DNA from: Deltaproteobacteria bacterium
Lineage (GTDB): Bacteria > Desulfobacterota > BSN033 > UBA1163
Assembly: GCA_016875255.1 (NCBI GenBank)
Contig: VGRU01000113.1
Span: 1 to 10,770 of the forward strand
Reading direction: 5' to 3'
DNA: 10,770 nt
Shown here: positions 5,612-10,770 of the stretch, piece by piece
Layout of the letters: each line of letters opens with the position of its first letter
How positions within the stretch are numbered: position 1 is the stretch's first letter
Program-made: the position numbers and the translations under genes
The notes under the pieces: model-generated
Databases searched by the model: none
Seen by the model: only the letters and a program-made list of their open reading frames with translations
Told to the model about the DNA's origin: nothing

Positions 5612-7717
5612 ATGTCGAATAAAGAAGAAAAAGTTGTTCTTGGAAACGAGGCGATTGCCAGGGGGATTGTGGAGAGCGGATGCCATTTTTTTGCCGCCTA
5701 TCCCGGAACGCCCAGTTCGGAAATCCTCCCTGCCATCGTCCGTTTTAAAAAGGAGAACAACCTCGACATCTATGTGGAATGGTCCATCAACGAAAAGGTG
5801 GCATTCGAAAATGCACTGGTAGCCTCTTACACGGGGAAGCGGACTGCCGTGGCCATGAAACAGGTGGGGCTCAATGTGGCCATGGATCCATTGATGAGTT
5901 CAGCCTATATCGGAACGGTCGGCGGTTTTGTGATCATCACCTGTGATGATCCCGGACCTTTTTCCTCACAGACCGAGCAGGACACCCGCTTTATGGCCAT
6001 GTTTGCAAAGGTTCCGGTTTTGGATCCGGCCAATCCAAGAGAAGCCCAGAAGATGTTGCCCATTGCTTTCGATCTTTCGGAAAAATACCAGATCCCGGTC
6101 ATTCTCCGTCCCGTCTTAAGGGTTTCTCACGCCCAGCAAACGATCGCCTTCAATCCCATCGCTCAAATAGAAAGGAAAGCCAGCTTCGAGCACAATCCCC
6201 AGCGATGGAGCGCAACGCCAAGGTTCCGGTTCATCCTCCACAAGCAGCTTAATCAAAAGATCAAAAATATTGCAGAAGCGTTCAATTCAATGACCCTTCT
6301 CAATTTTGTTGAGCACGACAGGAACAGGGCGTCATTGGGAATCATTGCCAGTGGAATCGGTTACTCCTTCGCCCGAGATGTCCTGTCTGAACTCGGCCTT
6401 CAGAGAGAGATCCCGATTCTCAAGATAGGAACTCCCTACCCTCTTCCCGTTGAGATCGTGGAATCCTTCATCGGGAAATGCGATCATGTCCTGGTCCTCG
6501 AAGAGACCGAACCCGTGATCGAGCTTCAGATCATGGATAAATCAAAACTCATTGGCAGGCTGGACGGAACCCTTCCCAATGAAGGAGAGATGCTTCCCGA
6601 AACGATCACCCGCATCATATCAGACCTCTGCACGAAGTTTTCCATCCCCGTGCCGGAAGTGAGGTCCACAGCCCCCCTTGAGAAGATGGTGGCTGACCTT
6701 GGTCTTTCGGCTCGGCGGCCAACCCTCTGCTCGGGCTGTGCCCATCGGGCCTCATTCTTCGCATTCAAACGCGCCTTCCCAAAGGGCATCTTCCCCAGCG
6801 ATATCGGATGTTACACTCTGGGAATGAATCTCGAATCCGTGGATACCTGTCACGATATGGGCGCGGCCGTCACGTTTGCCAGCGGGCTCTATCAGGCTTA
6901 TTATCAGGACGGCAAAGACATTCCCATCGTTGCCACGATTGGAGATTCAACCTTCTATCATTCGGGCGCCCCCGGACTATTAAATGCAGTCTATAATGGG
7001 GCAAAATTTATACTCGTCATCCTCGACAACTCCATTACAGCGATGACCGGGATGCAACCCACTCCGGAATCCGGACTGACGGCTGATGGCCATCCCGGCA
7101 AACCCCTCTCGATTGAAGAGCTGGTGAAAGGATGCGGCGTCAAATACCTCCGGGTGGTCAATCCCTACGACATCAAGGGATTGATACGAGAGGCCGAAAA
7201 AGCCTACAAGTATAATTTGCAAAAAGATGGGGGAATGGCTGTCATCATCACCCGTTATCCCTGCATCATCAATCAAAGAGAGCAGCTCAAAGTGAACCCC
7301 GTCAAGGTCGATATCCGCCATACCCCTCCGCTGGAAAAGGGTCTGCCTCAGGTTAAAAGCAAAGAGATGCCTTCATCCCTTCTGCCTGTGATTCAAGAAG
7401 ACAGATGCTGTCAATGCGACACCTGTGTGATCCAGTGCCCTGTGGGAGCGATTTCCAGAACCGGCGATGACTATGTCATTGATTACAGCAAATGCACGGG
7501 GTGCCGCGTCTGTGCCCAGGAATGCCCAACCTCGGCGATTGAAATGCCTGCCGTAGGGGCTTGTATTGCATGCGGTTACTGCCTTAGACGATTTGAATGT
7601 CCCTCCCTGATCAGAGGAGAAGACGGCCGTGTCAAGATTGACCGGTTGACCTGCGTGGACTGCGGCCTCTGCATCGAAGTCTGCGGTCAGGGCGGTATTT
7701 ATAAAGTTTCATCATAA
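5612..7717 (+). CDS. iorA: Indolepyruvate ferredoxin oxidoreductase, alpha subunit, with extra ferredoxin domain
   Basis: IorA with IorB oxidatively decarboxylates arylpyruvates to arylacetyl-CoA and CO2, passing electrons to ferredoxin. Residues 1-190 form the pyrimidine-binding TPP half (GNEAIARG, AAYPGTPSSEI at 28-38, VEWSINEKVAFE at 55-66). A transketolase-C-like middle domain includes KIGTPYPLP. CSGCAHRASFFAFK leads into the pyrophosphate-binding half, with GDSTFYHSG from 444 and DNSITAMTG from 472 as the Mg-TPP motif. The C-terminus, 592-701, holds four [4Fe-4S] motifs: cysteines 599/602/605/609, 628/631/634/638, 651/654/657/663 and 681/684/687/691. The last two match the usual IorA tail; the first two look like an added 2[4Fe-4S] ferredoxin, making the protein longer than the roughly 610-650 typical of the family. 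The final motif ends CG rather than CP. The start has AGAGGG 6 nt upstream. Cytoplasmic; iorB follows 29 bp later. Confidence 0.93.
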   Translation: MSNKEEKVVLGNEAIARGIVESGCHFFAAYPGTPSSEILPAIVRFKKENNLDIYVEWSINEKVAFENALVASYTGKRTAVAMKQVGLNVAMDPLMSSAYIGTVGGFVIITCDDPGPFSSQTEQDTRFMAMFAKVPVLDPANPREAQKMLPIAFDLSEKYQIPVILRPVLRVSHAQQTIAFNPIAQIERKASFEHNPQRWSATPRFRFILHKQLNQKIKNIAEAFNSMTLLNFVEHDRNRASLGIIASGIGYSFARDVLSELGLQREIPILKIGTPYPLPVEIVESFIGKCDHVLVLEETEPVIELQIMDKSKLIGRLDGTLPNEGEMLPETITRIISDLCTKFSIPVPEVRSTAPLEKMVADLGLSARRPTLCSGCAHRASFFAFKRAFPKGIFPSDIGCYTLGMNLESVDTCHDMGAAVTFASGLYQAYYQDGKDIPIVATIGDSTFYHSGAPGLLNAVYNGAKFILVILDNSITAMTGMQPTPESGLTADGHPGKPLSIEELVKGCGVKYLRVVNPYDIKGLIREAEKAYKYNLQKDGGMAVIITRYPCIINQREQLKVNPVKVDIRHTPPLEKGLPQVKSKEMPSSLLPVIQEDRCCQCDTCVIQCPVGAISRTGDDYVIDYSKCTGCRVCAQECPTSAIEMPAVGACIACGYCLRRFECPSLIRGEDGRVKIDRLTCVDCGLCIEVCGQGGIYKVSS

Positions 7718-7746
7718 GGTCAGAGATTCACATCAAGGAAATCTTT

Positions 7747-8379
7747 ATGAATTCACAATCCGCAATCCGAAATCCGCAATCCGCATTGGAAAAGATGAAC
7801 ATCCAGATGATTATTTCCGGTGTGGGCGGACAGGGCGTTCTTTTGGTGACACGCATCATCTCCGACTTTGCGCTCCGCGAAGGATACCCATTGATTGGTT
7901 CCGAAGATCACGGGATGAGCCAGAGGGGTGGCTCCGTGATCACCTATCTGAAGATTGGAGATTTTAATAGCCCCCTTGTAAAAAGGGGAAGCGCTGACCT
8001 CCTCTTATCCCTCGAAAGGAGCGAGGCATTAAAAACCCTTCACTATCTCCGCCCCTCTTCAAATGGCCAAAACGGAGGCCTCGGTTTTATCAATGCCTCC
8101 GATCCCAACTATATGAACGAACCGATCCGAAATTACCTGAGAGAGAAGGGAATTGAAATTCACATCTTCCCGGCGGACCGTATCGCCGTGGAAATGGGAT
8201 CGGTCCAATCGACCAACATCGCCCTGATCGGCTTTGCCTCCGCCCATCCTAAATTTCCCTTCCCGCATGAGAAACTGAGGCAATCCATCGACCGTGTCAC
8301 CCCTCCAAAATTTCGGGAAGTGAGCTTAAAAATCTTTGATAAAGGACTCTTAGAGGGTGAAAAATCGATAAAATTGTAA
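7747..8379 (+). CDS. iorB: Indolepyruvate ferredoxin oxidoreductase, beta subunit
   Basis: This 210-residue protein of the pyruvate-ferredoxin oxidoreductase gamma-type fold opens its core with NIQMIISGVGGQGVLLVTRII, the GxGGQG CoA-site signature. It continues with GSEDHGMSQRGGSV (the SxxHGMxQRGG motif of IorB), SADLLLSLE, an internal STNIALIGFA, and a helical C-terminus. It pairs with IorA to form the arylpyruvate:ferredoxin oxidoreductase. Two starts are possible. ATG 7747 has a good AAGGA ribosome-binding site but adds 16 residues translated from a heptanucleotide repeat (7754-7788). ATG 7795 gives the usual family N-terminus (MNIQMIISG) but only a close GGAAAAG. I keep 7747 because of its ribosome-binding site, while noting that the repeat may have been inserted into the start region. 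The gap to iorA is 29 bp, so they form one operon. No clear terminator follows. Confidence 0.92.
   Translation: MNSQSAIRNPQSALEKMNIQMIISGVGGQGVLLVTRIISDFALREGYPLIGSEDHGMSQRGGSVITYLKIGDFNSPLVKRGSADLLLSLERSEALKTLHYLRPSSNGQNGGLGFINASDPNYMNEPIRNYLREKGIEIHIFPADRIAVEMGSVQSTNIALIGFASAHPKFPFPHEKLRQSIDRVTPPKFREVSLKIFDKGLLEGEKSIKL
7754..7788. repeat. Heptanucleotide repeat in the 5' end of iorB
   Basis: Five successive 7-bp units read CACAATC, CGCAATC, CGAAATC, CGCAATC, CGCATTG. They are in frame with the 7747 start and encode Q-S-A-I-R-N-P-Q-S-A-type residues that are absent from ordinary IorB proteins. A heptamer shifts frame with each unit gained or lost, so copy-number change would alternate between the frame of the upstream start and the others. 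Confidence 0.75.
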
Positions 8380-8580
8380 CTTTTATCCTCCAACATTCCC
8401 TCTCGACGGCTGAAGTCTTTCCCAATCTTCAAATCAACACCATGCACTTTTTGCAATGCTTTTAGTTTCATAATCCCCGCCTTCCGGCGGCGCCTTTGGA
8501 TGCGCTAACTTTTTGATGGATAACCCTTCTTTTTGGTTAATCGAATATTGAAGGGTTAATGCCGAACTTCTAATGTAGAA
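8380..8580. other. Non-coding junction between the iorAB operon and the type I RM locus
   Basis: This 201-bp convergent spacer has no credible gene. It holds a short GGCGGCGCC-containing patch near 8486-8494 and a hairpin with a perfect 9-bp stem, TAACCCTTC (8521-8529) with GAAGGGTTA (8550-8558), and a 20-nt loop. No T-run follows on either strand, so it is not a standard terminator. A - strand ORF from 8471 (MKLKALQKVHG...) runs into iorB antisense and lacks family resemblance; it might carry a gene remnant at 8380-8471 but I cannot support it. The RM locus is truncated right at the spacer edge, so this is a probable rearrangement boundary. Confidence 0.5.
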
Positions 8581-9033
8581 TCAACATTCATCTTTAGTTG
8601 GTGCATCCTTGAGTGCAGAACCAGATAACTCCCCGTAGGTAGTGCCTGTTGCATGTGCGTGAAGATAATCCGTCTTATTTTTGAGGAGGTAGTAAACAAA
8701 CTCTGGATGGAATTCATCATTTAACACGAGGCTATGGAACCCTTGATTGGTTGTCAAAGGATTGCTAGCGATGGCAACATAGCCAACTGGAGCGCGGGTC
8801 GTCAATAATACAGAACCTTTAGGAACAAACTGAGCATTGCTGGAATCGTATCCCTTCTGGCTTATGTTTCTTTCCCCCCGAGAGATATAGCGAAACGGGT
8901 ATCCAGAAAGGTCTTTGGGCGTTAACCAGGGGATCTCTCCGTTGAAATTCTCCGGATCATTTGTAGAAGGAGTGCCACCTCCTACTACGGTCGCTACTTC
9001 TGAAATGGTTTTCTCGCGCCACTCACCCGCCAT
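8581..9033 (-). pseudogene. hsdS: HsdS specificity subunit of a type I RM system, truncated after the first TRD
   Basis: HsdS directs a type I restriction-modification enzyme to its bipartite DNA target. The 150-residue product begins MAGEWREKTISEVATVVGGGTPST, continues with GEIPWLTPKDLSG, VLLTTRAPVGYVAIA, TTNQGFHSL and LKNKTDYLHAHATGTTYGELSGSALKD, the first target-recognition domain in order. In intact HsdS the GSALKD stretch is normally followed by a PLPPxxEQ-type segment, a long helix and a second domain, for about 400 residues in all. Here it passes into APTKDEC and a stop, so roughly the last 60 percent is missing. The break lies near 8605. The start overlaps the stop of the mini-ORF at 9023-9100 and has GGAG 8 nt upstream. 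A half-HsdS can dimerise in some systems, but those retain a conserved helix that is absent here; loss of function is likely. Confidence 0.85.
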
Positions 9034-9100
9034 ACTTCAACTCCTTCGGTCTTGCCTCGATAGCATTTTTGATCTCGTCCGTTCTGCCATGGTCACACAT
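9023..9100 (-). pseudogene. 25-codon mini-ORF: duplicated hsdM 3' tail before hsdS
   Basis: ATG at 9098-9100 overlaps the DUF1016 stop by 8 bp, and the frame runs to a TGA (9023-9025) that overlaps the hsdS ATG. Its last residues AIEARPKELKYGG match 9 of 13 of the real hsdM C-terminus [13 protein letters not shown]. At DNA level 9025-9047 and 10206-10228 agree at 19 of 23 positions, spanning the GAAGGAG ribosome-binding site and ATGGCGGGT start. It is therefore best read as the end of an older hsdM copy left upstream of hsdS. It could still be translated and couple hsdS translation to the DUF1016 gene. It is too short for independent function. Confidence 0.65.
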
Positions 9101-10214
9101 TACCGACCTCTTTGACCTTTTCTTCGAGGAAACGTTGGATCTCTTCTTTCTTGGGAAGTTCGAGCTGGTACTTGGAGACGAACAGTTTGTTGTCCATCCC
9201 TGCAAGGGCGTACTCAACAAGGACATGGTCTTTCTGGGTGCAGAGCAAAAGGCCAACAGGCGGGTTATCGCCATCGCTCATCATGTTTTTGCGGTACCAC
9301 GTCACGTAGGTGTTAAGCTGGCCGAGGTATTCATGTTTGAATTCATCCACCTTTAATTCAACTAAAACATGACACTTAATAATCCGATGGAAGAAAACCA
9401 AATCGACAAAGCCATGGGTTTTACCGATGAGAATACGCTTCTGCCGGGCTTCGAAACAGAATCCGTGGCCCAGCTCCAGGAGAAAGTCTTGAATTTTATC
9501 GAGCAGAGCATCTTCAAGATCGGATTCACCCATGACTTCCTTTGATCTGAGCCCCAAAAATTCAAAAATATAAGGATCTCGGATCATAAGCTTGTGCTCG
9601 GACCTTTCCGCGGTTGATTTGATTAATTCGGCGAGCTTCTCCTTGTTGTGCGAAAGGCCAGACCGCTCATAGTAAAGAGTGGCGATTTGTCTTTTGAGCT
9701 CCCGCACAGACCAGTTGCCCCTGATGCATTCAATTTCATAGAAGGTGCGTTTGAGAGGATCTTCGATGGCGGAAAGCTCGTTCAGATGGGTAAAAGATAA
9801 ATGGTTAATCAAAGTATTTCCATCTACGGCGAATTCGGGAGTCAGTGACTCCCGAATCTCCTGGATAGGCAGACGGCTGGCAGGAAGAAGGCTCTGCAAT
9901 TCGGGAGTCAGCGACCGCCAAATTCTCGAATAAACCAGGTAAAACTGGCGATATCGCCTTAGTTCCCGAGAGTCCATACGAATCATGCCTTCTTGCCGCA
10001 GTCGGTCAGCGAGGCGATCAAGCAAGCCTTCACCATATTCTGCACGGTCAGCACCATGTTGTTCGTACTCGCGGATATAGCACCCGATGGCCAAGTTTCG
10101 TAACGTCAGGGTGACATTGACCGCCCTTCCTGCCTGGGCTGAACACTGCTCGTCGACCTGCCGGATAGCGTAAACGAGCGACGCAAAGTCCATTTTCTTC
10201 TGCCTACCCGCCAT
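9093..10214 (-). CDS. YhcG/DUF1016-family PD-(D/E)XK nuclease-domain protein in the RM locus
   Basis: This 373-residue cytoplasmic protein has the two-part DUF1016 layout. The N-terminal helical domain (about 8-180) contains [54 protein letters not shown] and YYERSGLS. The C-terminal PD-(D/E)XK nuclease domain (about 205-345) has [22 protein letters not shown] with D271, [10 protein letters not shown] with E286 and K288, and a later Q299. Such genes are frequently found between hsdM and hsdS, and may act as an accessory nuclease or in mobile-element defence; the exact role is unproven. It starts inside the hsdM stop (11-bp overlap) with GAAGGAG upstream and ends overlapping the mini-ORF, so it is part of the hsd operon. 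A linker at 101-127 contains two SLTPE repeats made by a repeated DNA palindrome. All catalytic residues look intact. Confidence 0.9.
   Translation of the reverse strand: MAGRQKKMDFASLVYAIRQVDEQCSAQAGRAVNVTLTLRNLAIGCYIREYEQHGADRAEYGEGLLDRLADRLRQEGMIRMDSRELRRYRQFYLVYSRIWRSLTPELQSLLPASRLPIQEIRESLTPEFAVDGNTLINHLSFTHLNELSAIEDPLKRTFYEIECIRGNWSVRELKRQIATLYYERSGLSHNKEKLAELIKSTAERSEHKLMIRDPYIFEFLGLRSKEVMGESDLEDALLDKIQDFLLELGHGFCFEARQKRILIGKTHGFVDLVFFHRIIKCHVLVELKVDEFKHEYLGQLNTYVTWYRKNMMSDGDNPPVGLLLCTQKDHVLVEYALAGMDNKLFVSKYQLELPKKEEIQRFLEEKVKEVGNV
9832..9915. repeat. Repeated palindrome inside the DUF1016 gene
   Basis: ATTCGGGAGTCA-g-TGACTCCCGAAT at 9833-9857 is a perfect 12-bp-arm palindrome. Its left part, AATTCGGGAGTCAG, recurs at 9898-9911, exactly 66 bp (22 codons) away, followed by an eroded right arm. 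Both copies are in frame and encode SLTPE at residues 101-105 and 123-127, in the variable linker before the helix that leads to the nuclease domain. Confidence 0.75.
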
Positions 10215-10770
10215 ATCCTAACTCCTTCAGATTACGTTCAATGGCTTCATCAAGTTTTTGTCCATTGGTAATTTGCTCCCGAAGTTGAGAAGTAAGTCGT
10301 CTCATCTTTTCCTCGAATGGCTCGCCGTCCTCCTCCTGCACCTCTGCACCCACGTACCGGCCGGGCGTGAGCACGTGGCCGTGCTTATGGATCTCATCGA
10401 GCATGGCGCTCTTGCAAAAACCCGGGATGTCTTCGTATTCACCCGCGTCCTTCTCCCCGCGCCAGGCATGGTAGGTCTTAGCGATACGGGCGATCTCCTC
10501 GGGAGTGAATTCGAGGTGTGTGCGATCGGCCATCACACCAAGCTTGCGGGCGTCAACAAAGAGCACCTGACCGCGGCGGTCCCGGAAGCGGGTGTTTTTC
10601 TTGTCTCGCGCCAGGAACCAGAGGCAGGCCGGAATCTGAGTCGAGTAAAATAGCTGGCCAGGCAGGGCCACCATGCAGTCCACGAGATCAGCCTCAATAA
10701 TACCCTTGCGGATATCCCCCTCGCCCGATTGATTTGAGGACATAGAACCGTTGGCAAGCACGAATCCCCC
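10204..10770 (-). CDS. hsdM: HsdM, type I DNA methyltransferase subunit (C-terminal part; 5' end beyond window)
   Basis: The - strand frame is open to the right edge and gives 189 residues from [14 protein letters not shown] to KELGYGG. HsdM is the N6-adenine methyltransferase subunit of type I RM systems and works as M2S with HsdS. The visible part follows the catalytic NPPF motif, which lies outside the window. It contains [48 protein letters not shown], the core wording of HsdM, then the FVDARKLG segment, [14 protein letters not shown] and the C-terminal [11 protein letters not shown] with a charged helical tail. A GTG at 10759-10761 is internal, not the start. The stop overlaps the DUF1016 start by 11 bp. 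hsdR is not in this window. Integrity of the N-terminal half cannot be judged. Confidence 0.93.
   Translation of the reverse strand, partial: GGFVLANGSMSSNQSGEGDIRKGIIEADLVDCMVALPGQLFYSTQIPACLWFLARDKKNTRFRDRRGQVLFVDARKLGVMADRTHLEFTPEEIARIAKTYHAWRGEKDAGEYEDIPGFCKSAMLDEIHKHGHVLTPGRYVGAEVQEEDGEPFEEKMRRLTSQLREQITNGQKLDEAIERNLKELGYGG

Noticed and set aside
6808..7321. Short ORFs on both strands within iorA
   Set aside because: They lie wholly inside the iorA frame, which has continuous family motifs across this stretch.
7754..7788. CRISPR-like short repeats
   Set aside because: Units are 7 bp and contiguous without spacers; this is a simple tandem repeat.
7968..7992. Possible repeat insertion in iorB (CCCCCTTGTAAAAAGGGG, encoding SPLVKRG)
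   Set aside because: SPLxxxGxADLLLSLE is the expected IorB wording at this position, so the palindromic look is native coding sequence.
8160..8471. 103-codon - strand ORF (MKLKALQKVHG...)
   Set aside because: Most of it is antisense to iorB. Only 8380-8471 lies outside, and that part shows no recognisable family motif.
9069..9356. + strand ORFs inside the DUF1016 gene and 10258-10653 inside hsdM
   Set aside because: They are shadows of the well-supported - strand coding frames.

Overview
The window looks like a chromosomal segment of an anaerobic, Gram-negative-type bacterium, most plausibly an uncultivated Desulfobacterota (deltaproteobacterial) or Nitrospirota-like lineage. This rests on the ferredoxin-linked 2-oxoacid oxidoreductase, a TrpB2-type tryptophan synthase beta homologue, moderate GC, and many short palindromic intergenic repeats of the kind common in those genomes. 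The taxonomic guess is an inference; there is no marker gene here.

Layout. Positions 2-112 hold the last 36 codons of an unidentified gene. Then come five metabolic blocks, all on the + strand. (1) A class III PLP aminotransferase (342-1604) and a glyoxalase/VOC-fold protein resembling methylmalonyl-CoA epimerase (1715-2137); each is preceded by a C/G-rich palindromic MITE-like repeat. (2) A trpB2 homologue (2399-3790) with its own candidate promoter, an orphan perfect Shine-Dalgarno sequence in its leader and a very strong terminator (3799-3834). (3) A four-cysteine small protein (3880-4152) one base upstream of a class I aminotransferase (4154-5248). (4) A 363-bp non-coding stretch with two unrelated inverted-repeat structures. 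(5) iorA-iorB (5612-7717, 7747-8379), the indolepyruvate ferredoxin oxidoreductase pair. IorA carries four [4Fe-4S] motifs instead of the usual two, and IorB has a heptanucleotide repeat in its 5' coding end.

These genes make chemical sense together. TrpB2 can join indole and serine into tryptophan, a class I aminotransferase can interconvert aromatic amino acids and arylpyruvates, and IorAB oxidises arylpyruvates to arylacetyl-CoA, CO2 and reduced ferredoxin (or runs in reverse). Direction and substrate range cannot be read from sequence. The class III aminotransferase and VOC protein may be a separate two-gene unit.

The right end (8581-10770) is a type I restriction-modification locus on the - strand, convergent with iorB: the hsdM 3' part (enters from the right edge), a YhcG/DUF1016 PD-(D/E)XK nuclease-domain gene, and an hsdS truncated after its first target-recognition domain. 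The hsdM 3' tail, ribosome-binding site and ATGGCGGGT start are present twice, on either side of the DUF1016 gene. That leaves a 25-codon mini-ORF just before hsdS and suggests the DUF1016 gene was inserted as a cassette at an original hsdM/hsdS junction. I see no tRNA, rRNA, CRISPR array or intact insertion sequence.
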